A stretch of DNA of 64,000 nt from Microvelia longipes (lineage: Eukaryota; Arthropoda; Insecta; Hemiptera; Veliidae). The notes below the pieces were generated by a model, which was not told the DNA's origin, searched no databases, and worked only from the letters and a program-made list of their open reading frames with translations. Positions 48,769-64,000 of this stretch are shown one piece after another (position 1 is the stretch's first letter; the number at the start of each line of letters is the position of its first letter). The stretch lies in contig JACMZG010001914.1 of NCBI GenBank assembly GCA_018340805.1, positions 24,091,353-24,155,352 on the forward strand, given 5' to 3'. The translations under genes and the position numbers were made by a program.

Positions 48769-48993
48769 ATAAATAGATTTTTCCTGTATAGTACTTAATT
48801 CTTGTTACGCGTGTGATCATGACAAGTTGCTATAAGTATAATAGTTATTTATGCCATAAGGCTGAGAAGTGTGTCTTTATGTCACGGCAATTATATTTAC
48901 CGACGAGCGAAGCGAGTTGGGAAAAATTGCCAAGACATAAAGACATTCTCAGCCGGATGGCATACACTATTTTTTTTGAGGCAGCACTCATTA

Positions 48994-48999
48994 AATAAA
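48994..48999 (+). terminator. Candidate poly(A) signal of the channel-like gene
   Basis: AATAAA about 226 nt after the stop. Another AATAAA overlaps the stop codon (48768-48773) and seems too close to be the main signal. Confidence 0.4.
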
Positions 49000-49361
49000 C
49001 TGTGCTATATACTTAATTTGAAAAAAAAAAACAAACGTCCAATTAACTCCATATTATCGTCGTCGTTAAATTCATCCATAGCTTCACACTTTTACTCAAA
49101 AATGTAAAAGCTTTACATTACAAATAAACACACAAAAATTGTCAATTATAACACCTTTTAAAAACGAAAAAAAAAATAGTCTACGAACAAAAACAGAAAC
49201 AAAATGAACGTTTTTAAAGAAAACTCATGAAGGTTTAACACAGATTGTTTTTTGAACACGCAACATTACAGTAATAGCGGCAACATATGAATTACCTTTA
49301 CGTATAACAGTTCCTCACATAGTGGAAACGTTCTTCTAGATGGGCTGAAGTCCCTCTAGAG

Positions 49362-50330
49362 CAGCCCTTCCCAACCCTTGGGTCGCGACCCAGATTGGGT
49401 CGCGAACGAAATTTTTTTGGTCGCCAAATTTTTTTATTATTAACAACCAAAAAATGACAAAGAATTATGTGAAAAGATTATTATAAACAAATAACAGATT
49501 TGCTTAAACAGATATTATTTTGAGAAATTGATAATACTTTAAACATGTAATAACAAAAGAAGCCGTGGCCAAAACATTTCTTAGAAGTCCTTTACCGACG
49601 AGGCACCCGCCTTTATCTAATTCTTGCTAACTTTGATGAATTGTTATACCTACGAGTATAATACTGTGTTTAACAGTTTCTTATTACTTCTTTTAAAGGT
49701 TCGAGTTATTAAAATTATAATGTTCAATTATATGTGAATTTGGTGCTAACAAAAATCAAAGCAGTTTAATATCGCTTGATATTAACTTAAAATATATTAA
49801 TATATAACTTATTGATTATAAGTTTTTTAATTATAATTGTTTCATCAGTTTATTTATTTTATAGTTTTCCGTTTTAAAGTAGTGAACTGAATAAACGAAA
49901 CACTACATGACTTATAAGTGGAAAACCAACAGCAATAAATTAGTCATTGACATGATACATATTTTATTTTTTTATTATTTTATTTGTTTACTATAATCAT
50001 TATTTGATTTTTTCCTTTAAATAATAAATGCTCATTTTTATATTAAACAAGGCTAATTTTTATATTTAATTTATTTTTTTTTAATTTTATTGCTATTATA
50101 TAATTATATAATATACTTCTTTTGAACTCCAATTAGTGTGTAGTTTTCTATTTAAGTATAAAAACCTCATGAAAATTATGATTTGACGATGTCTGTAAGA
50201 TCATAACTAGTTCGGCAATAAATAAAAACGCCTGAAATTTTCAGGTTATGCAAAAGAAATGCATATGGGTCGCCAAACTTTAGAAAAGCAAATTATAGGG
50301 TCGCGTTACTGAAAAGGTTAGGAAACGCTG
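49362..50330. mobile_element. Non-autonomous hAT element with perfect 8-bp target duplication
   Basis: The ends CAGCCCTTCCCAACC and (inverted) CAGCGTTTCCTAACC are classic hAT terminal repeats. Both sides carry CTCTAGAG (49354-49361 and 50331-50338), itself a palindrome fitting the nTnnnnAn preference of hAT insertion. Subterminal GGGTCGC motifs occur near both ends (GGGTCGCGAACG, GGGTCGCCAAAC, GGGTCGCGTTAC). The 969-bp body is AT-rich with no transposase frame. Confidence 0.92.
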
Positions 50331-50344
50331 CTCTAGAGGGGCTA

Positions 50345-50512
50345 GTTTAGAAGCAAACTCGACAACCTTGCTACATAACCTTCGTTTGGCGCCTTTTTTT
50401 ATTATAACCAAGAGGAAAGTTAGTTTGCTCCTATTTCTCTATCTCATTCAACTTCCATGGGGTCAGAAATGTGCCTTAATGCGTCATCCCCTTTATTCAA
50501 GATCATTGACTA
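50345..50512 (+). repeat. Unclassified repeat matching 7880-8200
   Basis: Plus-strand frame LHNLRLAPFFI, LIQLPWGQKCALMRH and PLYSRSL, followed directly by a 5S-like fragment. The hAT element is inserted just to its left. Confidence 0.45.
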
Positions 50513-50815
50513 ACACACGTGCCAAGTTTCATCTCATTATCAGCTTCACGTTTTTTTTAAAAATAGTAAAAATCGGAAAGTTGAAATTTAGTACAAGTGA
50601 ATACCTTTACTTTATAATAAATACTACTAATAAATAATACTAATAATAAATATACCAAGTTTTGTTTCAATACGACAAGTTCATCCATAATTTTTATTGG
50701 CACATTATAATAACACAGCATTGAGTCTGATCAGTGCCTAGATGAGTGACCGCCGGGAATGAATGGAACGCATACATTTACTATACGAGGACGAGCGAAG
50801 CGAATTCGAAGACGT
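50510..50815 (+). repeat. 5S-like repeat, 3' half (copy N)
   Basis: The core at about 50697-50760 has one of the best C-box matches (GATCAGTGCCTAGATGAGTG then ACCGCCGGGAAT). A GAGGACGAGCGAAGCGAATT motif follows. Confidence 0.75.
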
Positions 50816-50819
50816 ATTT

Positions 50820-51710
50820 TAAGTTAACTTTACTTAACACTACACACTTCGTAGCGTTTATGCCGATACGCGCTTAAATAATTATGCGTAAATAGAAAAA
50901 TACGAAGAATGAAAGAAAAACAAGAAGAATATCTTTCAAAATAAACAGAGAAATGTGAATTTTTATTTATTAGTTGTTAAAAGATGTAAATGTTTTTTAT
51001 TTAATTACACAATGATTTTAAAAAGCATATTTAATGGAAGTTTATCGATTGAAGTTTTGTTAATTAAAGGTACGAAAAAGTTCATAACACATTGTTAAAT
51101 ATTATGACTGCTACGTATCACACATACCTCTGGTATCAGCTTTCTATTTAATGAAATAATCTTAATTAAAGTGATGTAAAAATGAGGGGTTGGCGTAGAG
51201 ACAGTGTTCCGACATTTCACTTTGTCCTGAGCAAATTCTGTCACTTTTAGTCCCTCTGAATATTCTTACGTAGTGTCACATATCTTACCATCATATAGTA
51301 CATTATATGTGTGTATGTGCTACACACATATTCTAAATCCGCGAATCGTATTAAGTACGATATATCAATATGGTGACATATGCTGTAAGAACCATGCGGA
51401 GGGAATCCAGCCAGATATGCTAGAACTAGGGAGATGGAATCTAGATAGATATGCTGTATGTACCTTCACATGCGATCTTATTTAACAGATAACCTTCATA
51501 TCAAACTATTATTTCTTAAACTTAAATATTTCTGTTTTCATAAAATAACTTTTGAAATATTATTTTTTTAGTGTAACTTTAATATTATGCGAAAAAAATC
51601 ACAATTTAATTAATTTTTTTAAAACTTCATTATAACCACAAGTGAACCTTTACCATAAATGACACGATGTATGTTTTGGCGGGATCAGTCATCACGTAAT
51701 CTCACTCGAT
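50820..51710. other. Intergenic, no gene seen
   Basis: AT-rich DNA between the 5S-like fragment and the hairpin at 51715. Short open frames such as 51273-51485 have no recognisable content. The missing first exon of ELP5 might lie here or to the right, but none was identified. Confidence 0.3.
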
Positions 51711-51714
51711 CGAC

Positions 51715-51759
51715 TAAACAAATACGGTGCAAGTACATTTCTTGCACCGTATTTGTTTA
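51715..51759. other. Perfect 19-bp hairpin, 7-nt loop
   Basis: TAAACAAATACGGTGCAAG, loop TACATTT, then its exact complement. Confidence 0.9.
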
Positions 51760-51839
51760 TACGTTATTGTATTGAATGCATATGTAATTCGATCACCTGT
51801 TAAATATGCTATGTGTATGTAGTAAGTGTCACATATCCT

Positions 51840-52470
51840 ACCATCATTGAGATGGCCTATCTCAATACATTAAAGGGCCTGAATTATAATCTTAGGGTAT
51901 TCAGGGGCTCTATGTAATCTCACTGAATCCTTCAGTTGTTGAATTCATTGAGATATATTCTATCTCAATACATGGAGAATCCTGAAACATCATTTTGGGG
52001 CTCTGTGTAACCTCAATGAAACCTCTTCTAAGAGTAAGTTAAGGTTATAAGAAATCAATTTTTTGGTTTCCTGTACATTGTTTGTGTTATGATTTATATT
52101 TTTCACCGTTCTACTATATAATTTTCTGTAATTTTGTTCAGTTCATTTGATTATTGATTTTCGAAGGTGGTTATTTTTTTGATGTTCGAAAATTCAGTTA
52201 ATAGGTTGAACCAAAATTCAACCAACCTCTCTAGTAATATATCTCTATAGTTGAATCAATAACCCCTCTAGTAATATATCTCTATAGTTGAATCAATAAC
52301 CCCTCTAGTAGTTTATCTCTATTTTTGAATCAATTTCTTTCGGCTTCTCCACAAATAAAAATTCTTAATGTGTTTCATTTGTATTTTTATTTGATTATAT
52401 TGATACTTAAAGGTAGTCAGGTTACTTTTTCGATGTTTCAAAATTCAACCAATAGCAATATATTTCTATG
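51840..52470 (+). repeat. Dispersed repeat cluster with TATCTCAATACAT and CCCCTCTAGTA motifs
   Basis: Several partial copies: TATCTCAATACAT twice (51870, 51970), the CTCTGTGTAACCTCAATGAA segment, and three runs of GAATCAATAACCCCTCTAGT-type sequence at 52250-52330. Related to 29368-29803, 35740-36330 and 57050-57300. Confidence 0.6.
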
Positions 52471-53024
52471 CCTGCCACCCTGTCAATTGTCACCAGCTAT
52501 GATGACCGGTTCAAGCGGTTATCTTTTATATAAAAGAGAATGTATTAAGGTATACCAAATCAGTGAGTTACTTAAAAAAATAAATATCTAAAGCCTTTTA
52601 TGCTGCTATAGAGCCCTGATCAAGAATGCTAGGGCACTTTATGGCCCTAGTCTAAGGTATAGGACCCTTAATAGCCCAGATAAATAAACAGGGGCCTTAC
52701 AGGCCCTAGATTTAAAAACATTTGTCTCTAGGAGCTTTTTAGGCCCTACCTTAGTGTATTGAGCCCCTTTGACTCTGGTTTTATGAATATTATACATAAT
52801 TATAATGAATTCATAAATGTGAATACAATAACTTAAAAAATGTTTAATATATTGATAATTTTTTTAAGTTTATTTTTGGCTGAAGGGCCCAAGGAGGACC
52901 TAAGTAACACAAAATGATGGCAGTTTGGAATGCTGCCATAGTAAGTAAGCATTTATAATAAATTATTTATTTTGTCTATAATTTACTTTACTCACAATTT
53001 CTATTTAATTTACAACTTTTTCAG

Positions 53025-58875
<5,851 letters not shown>

Positions 58876-58918
58876 AATTGTATTTACTTTTATGTTGTTC
58901 ATATATGTATTATAGAGA

Positions 58919-58924
58919 ATTAAA
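58919..58924 (+). terminator. Candidate poly(A) signal of ELP5
   Basis: ATTAAA 44 nt after the ELP5 stop. It is a variant signal, and no better AATAAA is seen in the next 300 bp. Confidence 0.35.
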
Positions 58925-58987
58925 TTTATATTGTTTATTTTATTGTTCTTTTTGTGTTTATTATTTATCAATTGATCAACTTCATAC

Positions 58988-59245
58988 CCGTGCGGAGGCC
59001 GCCTCCGTGGCCGAGGTCGTTAAGGGGTTTGTCTTTACACTGACCTTTGACACCCACAGAGGTCTGGGGTTCGCATCCCAGGTTACGCTCTCAGTTTATA
59101 GAAGATTATTGTTTAGATAAATTATCGCCAACATTAGAATACACTTTGAGCTTAACGGTTGCTACTACCACCCAAGGTGGTTCCCGCAGGGGTTATCCCT
59201 GATGAGCCGCAAGGCTCTAAACGGGCATTATCATTATTATTATAT
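58988..59245 (+). repeat. tRNA-derived SINE, first family, copy 2
   Basis: A-box-like CCGTGGCCGAGGTCGTTAAG and B box GGGGTTCGCATCCC, then CACCCAAGGTGGTTCCCGC, CCCTGATGAGCCGCAAGGCT and an (ATT)n tail. Same family as 2818-3024. It begins about 110 bp after the ELP5 stop. Confidence 0.8.
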
Positions 59246-59534
59246 CAACTTCATTCCAGTACCATGAAACGTTTTAATAATATAAAGTATGACCACAGAT
59301 GAACAATAATCTGTTACTGATGGTTTTTACATTGTTTTGGAAGATTTTTGTCTTCCACAACAATTTTTGGTACTAGCACCAAAAATAAAAGGAATTCTTC
59401 TACTCTAGAGACGAAATTAAGAAAAATTCTTCTCCATAACTCCTTATCAGTAAGCTTGTTGGTTCTTATCTGTGCGTGTTGCCATTTTGAGTTCTTGGGG
59501 GTTTATTGAATTCGCTTACCTTTTTAGAAGTTAT

Positions 59535-59890
59535 TAATTAATTTTGGGCCAGTTCTCTTTAACATTTATGTAAACAACATTTGTAACACTGAATTAGATG
59601 GACATATTGTTGCCTACGCTAATGATATGGCTATCTTAGTCACTGGAAATACTTGGGAACAAGTGTTCTCCAAGGCAAATACAAAATCATTATGTTGTTA
59701 AACAATAATCTTCTTTTTCTTAATGAATCGAAAATTGTCTATGTCTGTTTTAGTATAACAAATAAGAATCTTCTTCCAATAAAACTAAGCATCAAATCCC
59801 ATAGTCAAGACTGCTCATTAGATTATAGAAGAAAAGAGTAATACCAAATATCTAGGAATAGTCAATTAAAATGGAATTACCAAGCCCAAA
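59535..59890 (+). pseudogene. Reverse transcriptase relic of a non-LTR retrotransposon
   Basis: The frame reads FGPVLFNIYVNNI, then IVAYANDMAIL at the catalytic motif position, where D in YADD is changed to N. After a frame change it reads NNLLFLNESKIVYV, and after another a KYLGIV segment. Loss of the catalytic aspartate and at least two frame breaks make it inactive. It is of Jockey/I-like type by these motifs. Confidence 0.75.
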
Positions 59891-59989
59891 AAATCATTAA
59901 TTCAAAGTGAAGATGAATGATTTTCAAAGTGAAAATAATTAATTTCTTCAATTCAAAGTGTTTTATCCTATGGTTTAATTATATGGTAT

Positions 59990-59994
59990 GGATT

Positions 59995-60025
<31 letters not shown>

Positions 60026-60332
60026 TATATATTATATTATATATATGTATATTATATATAAATATATACATATATAATATATATGTATATATATATATAT
60101 TAATATATATTATATATATATATGTATATATATATAATTATTATATAATATATATATATATATATAATATATATATTAGTATATATATATATTTATATGG
60201 TTGAGTTAAATTATATATATATATATATATAATATATATATTATATATTTATATATAGATTATATTATATATATATCTAATATATATATTTAAGGTAGAT
60301 ATAACTATATATGGTTGAGTTACAATTATATA

Positions 60333-60376
<44 letters not shown>

Positions 60377-60650
60377 CATATATATATATAATATATATAT
60401 GTATATATATATATGTTAATATACATTATATATATATATATTAATATATATATATGTATATATATATATTATATATGTATATATATATAATATAATATTT
60501 ATATAATTATGTATATATATATATAGATAGTATATATATAATAGTATATATATAATTATATTATATATATATATATGTATATTATAGTAATATATATTAC
60601 TATATATATATATATTATATATATATATATTATATATATATATATATAGT

Positions 60651-60675
<25 letters not shown>
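59990..60675. repeat. Large interrupted (TA)n block
   Basis: About 0.69 kb of TA repeats with ATGTATATAT, ATTAATATAT and two TATGGTTGAGTTA insertions (60197, 60311). These suggest a higher-order unit of about 115 bp. Confidence 0.95.
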
Positions 60676-60681
<6 letters not shown>

Positions 60682-61179
60682 TTCTCTTTTGTATTTTTAA
60701 TGATAAAACAGTAAAATAGATTTACATTTTTCTCTTTAATTGAATAAGTTTTTTTTATGCTCTTTTATGAGTGCACTCCATACAAATTGCAGTAAATTAT
60801 ACAACCTGCGTTCAGGTTAGTCCTTTGCAAGATTCAAGTGCAATACTTACAACTTATTGTATATTTAAAAAAATATTATTATTATAATAAAAATAATGTA
60901 AAATCTGTATGTAAACTGAATAAAGTTTATTATTTATTTAATGTAGGTAGCTATTTAAAAAATAAGTAATAGTGAGTTTTTACAAAGTAGTCAATAGTTA
61001 GTTTGTCAATAGTAATAGTTAGTTTTTACTAATTAATTACTCCCCTGAATTGATAGGTTGAAAATGCCACAAATTATGTGATGCCTGCAAAATCAGTTAA
61101 AAAAGTTATAATTTATTTACTTATTGTTTTTAATCTTTTATAAAACAAAGCAATCATAAATAATGTACAGTACTCAACA

Positions 61180-61690
61180 TATGAAACATTTTTGCATTAC
61201 TTGTGAGATGTTACATTTTTAGTCTTAACATAAGTATTAGGGTCAGCTAAACTTTTTTAGTCTTAACATAAGTAGCAGAGTCAACTAAACATTTTAAGTC
61301 TTAATATTAGTAGCGTGGTCAACTAAGCTTTTTAGTCTTAACATAAGTAGCAGGGTCAACTAAACTTTTTAGTCTTAACATAAGTAGCAGGTCAACTAAC
61401 ATTTTTTAGTCTGTAACATAAGTAAAGCAGACAACTAAACATTTTTAGTCTAAACATAAGTTAGCGTAGGGTCATAAACATTTTTAAGTCTTAATATTAG
61501 TAGCGTGTCAACTAAGCTTTTAGTCTGAACAGAAGTAGTCGGCAGGGGGTCAACTAAACCTTTTAGTCTTAACTAAGTAGCAGGGTCAATTAAACATTTT
61601 TAGTCTTAACATATAGTCAGCAGAGTCAACTAAAACATTTTTAGTCTTAACATAAGTATTAGGGTCAACTAAACATTTTTAGTCTTAATT
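61180..61690. repeat. Minisatellite, unit about 38 bp, about 13 copies
   Basis: The unit is TTTTTAGTCTTAACATAAGT then AGCAGGGTCAACTAAACA, with small indels. It lies downstream of the minus-strand exon at 61994. Confidence 0.95.
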
Positions 61691-61786
61691 TTTTTTTTAC
61701 TTAAAAAATTATTAAGCTAGAATGAGAGATAAAAGCCTTCTGTCTCAGGGTTCTTTATATTTAATGAGTTTTTGCACTAAGTAATT

Positions 61787-61792
61787 TTTATT
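61787..61792 (-). terminator. Candidate poly(A) signal, minus strand
   Basis: AATAAA on the minus strand about 200 nt after the stop of the exon at 61994-62147. Confidence 0.4.
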
Positions 61793-61993
61793 TTAATTTT
61801 TGCAAATAATACTATAAAAAATGTATAATAAATATATATAATAAATTTTGATTTTATGTAGAAAGCTTTATGTATTTATAGTAATAATGCAATTGTTAAT
61901 TACTAAATCTAAACGAATTTACTAAAAACACAAAATTTTTGATTAAAAAGAATGTTATTTGAAATATACCAGTAATTAGGATAAATTGTTGGT

Positions 61994-62147
61994 TTAGCAG
62001 ACTGAATTTGGTAAATCATTGAAATCATGGTCAAGAGCTTCATCAGCTGAACATAAACTGATTGTATCAGGAAATATAGGTGGTACTTGCGGTGAATACT
62101 TCTCTACTTGTTCTAGTAATGATTCACTATATCCAGGCGAATAATAC
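61994..62147 (-). CDS. C-terminal exon of an unidentified minus-strand gene
   Basis: On the minus strand an acceptor (attttgcttgtag) is followed by one base completing a codon. Then come 50 codons (YYSPGYSESLLEQVEKYSPQ, VPPIFPDTISLCSADEALDH, DFNDLPNSVC) and a TAA stop at 61994-61996. The composition is ordinary protein, rich in Ser, Asp, Glu and Pro, without membrane segments. It looks like a disordered regulatory tail. I do not recognise the family. Upstream exons should lie to the right, beyond 62200 or outside the window. A minus-strand AATAAA at 61787-61792 would give a 3' UTR of about 200 nt. Confidence 0.5.
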
Positions 62148-62221
62148 CTACAAGCAAAATAATTATCAGTATTATTCAGATAACAGGAAAGTTGTACAAG
62201 CAATTTGGGGATAAAATACAA

Positions 62222-62285
62222 GCCTTCGGCCCGTAGCCGCTACGCGGCCTTGGCGATCCCGCTCCGGGCCACTGCACGGCCACAT
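62222..62285. other. GC-rich insert
   Basis: About 60 bp with CCCGTAGCCGCTACGCGGCC then TTGGCGATCCCGCTCCGGGC, sharply GC-richer than its surroundings. A loosely similar stretch is at 63830-63880. Possibly part of a SINE, but no A/B boxes are convincing. Confidence 0.35.
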
Positions 62286-62597
62286 TGTTGTTGTTTTGTA
62301 TTATGTGTTGTTTCATTATTGTTCTTGTTACATGGCAATTTGCCATGTATCTAGCGAATTTTCACAGCCTCTCCACACACGCCTGAGAGGCTTTCTCACA
62401 AATTTGATTTTACTAATTGAAATTTTATTAATACTCTATTATTAATAGTAAAATTAAGAAGCATTATAAACAAAATGTATTCATGATTTTCGTTGTAAAT
62501 CAAAATACCGTTTCTGTCACTTAAGGTTGTCTGATTGAGCTGAAAATGGTCGCAATCGTTTTAGAATGACTTCAGCCATATAAAGACTACTTAGAGG

Positions 62598-62720
62598 TTA
62601 TTCCGCTTTACGGGCCTGCTTAGCTCGGCGTGGTTTAGTGGAAGCCATTTTTGTCCTGTCTCTCTGGGACAGCAGGCTTACGAGGATGGAGCAAGAGGTA
62701 GAGGCCCCTCTTTTATACAA
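62598..62720 (-). promoter_or_regulatory. TATA-like promoter ahead of a 16-codon frame
   Basis: On the minus strand TATAAAA (62711-62717) lies 63 bp before an ATG at 62648. That ATG opens a 16-codon basic frame (MASTKPRRAKQARKAE, stop at 62598-62600). The spacing fits a TATA promoter with a leader of 30-40 nt. The frame is too short to identify and may be chance or part of a decayed element. Confidence 0.3.
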
Positions 62721-62917
62721 TATCCCCACCCTCTAACACTACTGAACCCAACAGATATCGTACGAGTCTTTGACCTAGACGTATACATATATACAAGATT
62801 ATACATATGTATACCGTTTGCGCCATTTGTGGTGGTTCGATTGAGCTGAAATTGGTCTTTATCGATTCTGCTAGCCGTTTACCTAAACACGAAAACCCTT
62901 GTTTTAAATCCATTCCA

Positions 62918-62919
62918 AG

Positions 62920-62989
<70 letters not shown>

Positions 62990-63018
62990 TATATATATAT
63001 ATATTATATATATATATA
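62918..63018. repeat. (TA)n microsatellite
   Basis: About 100 bp of TA repeat. Confidence 0.95.
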
Positions 63019-63164
63019 AACTTTTTTCGGAGATATTTTTTTGTTATCAGGAAGCCAATAGGAACCGATTCTGCTCACTCCCACCCTCAACTGCCGTCAT
63101 CCGAACAACCTCATAAGCGTCATTTTCATAATGAAAATTCGCTAAAAAGACAAACTATATACTG

Positions 63165-63302
63165 TATAATTTCTGGAAGAAAGAAGAGAGTATACTAATA
63201 TACTTTCTGAAAGAAAGAAGAAAGTATACTAATATACTTTCTGAAAAAACGAAGAAAGTATACTAATATACTTTCTGAAAAAAAGAAGCAAGTATACTAA
63301 GA
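63165..63302. repeat. Minisatellite, unit about 37 bp, about 4 copies
   Basis: The unit is AGTATACTAATATACTTTCT then GAAAGAAAGAAGAA. The internal TATACTAATATA is near-palindromic. Confidence 0.9.
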
Positions 63303-64000
63303 CTACTAGACTAAACAATCGCTACAAATTATCGGCGCCTTGGTGGACGCCTTTGCGGCACATTGATTTGTCGTCCGTTTAATCAGTTTGTAATGTTTAC
63401 TAGTTATGTAACTTGTTTTGCTTACATAATATTTTATATGTCAATCGATAAAATAAAACATCGTACATGTGTTTTCCTCTTCTTCCTTTCGGAGTGATCA
63501 ATGTGACTGGTTACCAAAATTGTCAGCCCCGATATTTCAGTCATACTCAACATCGAAGTCAAAAAGGATCATAGCCGTCTGTGTGAAATTACAACGCTAA
63601 GGTAAACAATTAGGGTTCTGGCGACAATAACTCTAAGTATATATAGAATATATTGTACTAGGAAATTAGTTATTCTATAAATTTATAACTTTTCTTTATT
63701 AGTTTATAATACATATCACACAGCGCCAAATACTTAAGGACAAGATTTTTGGAAAGATACTATATATTACAAATTTTTGGATAGGTTTACAGCCTACAAG
63801 TCATCACTAAGATAAGATCTTCACCTTTTTGGCCGCTTTGCAGCGTCGGCTATGGGGCCGCTCCCACGGCCCAACCACGACTTTCCGTAAAGTTTTTGAC
63901 AGTGTATGGCCCATATTGGTTGGACAATTGCTAGTCTGTTATTCGCAGTTTTTCAGTGAACAATTAATATATTATATCTATTGGTTGTGAATAATCTGAC
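63303..64000. other. Right edge, no gene seen
   Basis: Mixed AT-rich sequence. Short GC-rich patches (63331-63365 with CGCCTTGGTGGACGCCTTTG; 63830-63880) look like SINE remains. No open frame or splice pattern is convincing. Confidence 0.3.

Noticed and set aside
52909..52941. First exon of ELP5 (ATGATGGCAGTTTGG then gtaagt)
   Set aside because: It ends in phase 0 and would shift the next exon into an early stop; the phase-1 frame has an upstream stop and no ATG.

Overview
The window looks like AT-rich, repeat-loaded insect-type nuclear DNA. Supporting signs are GT-AG introns of 0.06-4.3 kb, AATAAA signals, tRNA-derived SINEs, non-LTR and hAT/Harbinger-type relics, and many (TA)n blocks. The species cannot be fixed from sequence alone; an insect is most likely, and the order is left open.

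Three plus-strand protein genes can be assembled with consistent intron phases, plus the last exon of a fourth gene on the minus strand. (1) 5447-28090 holds 17 exons of a ClC-2/ClC-a type chloride channel. Its 5' end is not identifiable here. The chloride-filter motifs, the gating glutamate and both CBS domains are present. (2) 35447-48768 holds a giant CNG/HCN-superfamily protein of about 2,000 residues with four tandem channel modules in one chain. This is the layout of the tetra-repeat CNGK channels, but none of the four pores has a recognisable GYG filter and the cyclic-nucleotide pockets look eroded. Most of it lies in one 5.7-kb exon. (3) 53025-58875 holds Elongator complex protein 5 (ELP5), five exons, complete except for a short first exon. 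(4) 61994-62147 (minus) is a C-terminal exon of unknown identity.

Layout: 1-1.8 kb, a decayed Polinton-type DNA polymerase B; 1.8-5.4 kb, G-rich repeats, a SINE and non-LTR retrotransposon 3' ends; 5.4-28.1 kb, the ClC gene with repeat-filled introns; 28.2-35.4 kb, intergenic repeats; 35.4-48.8 kb, the channel-like gene, whose first intron holds two DNA-transposon relics; 49-53 kb, a hAT element with a perfect 8-bp target duplication and other repeats; 53-58.9 kb, ELP5; 59-64 kb, a SINE, a reverse-transcriptase relic, a 0.7-kb (TA)n block, minisatellites and the minus-strand exon.

The most striking non-coding feature is an interspersed repeat of about 0.7 kb with more than a dozen copies or fragments here. 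It carries a segment resembling roughly nucleotides 37-105 of 5S rRNA, the part that includes the internal RNA polymerase III promoter. One copy has been split by a MITE and another has amplified its 3' module in tandem. The window also has many foldback elements and three perfect short hairpins. The protein genes are functionally unrelated neighbours; no operon-like arrangement is implied.
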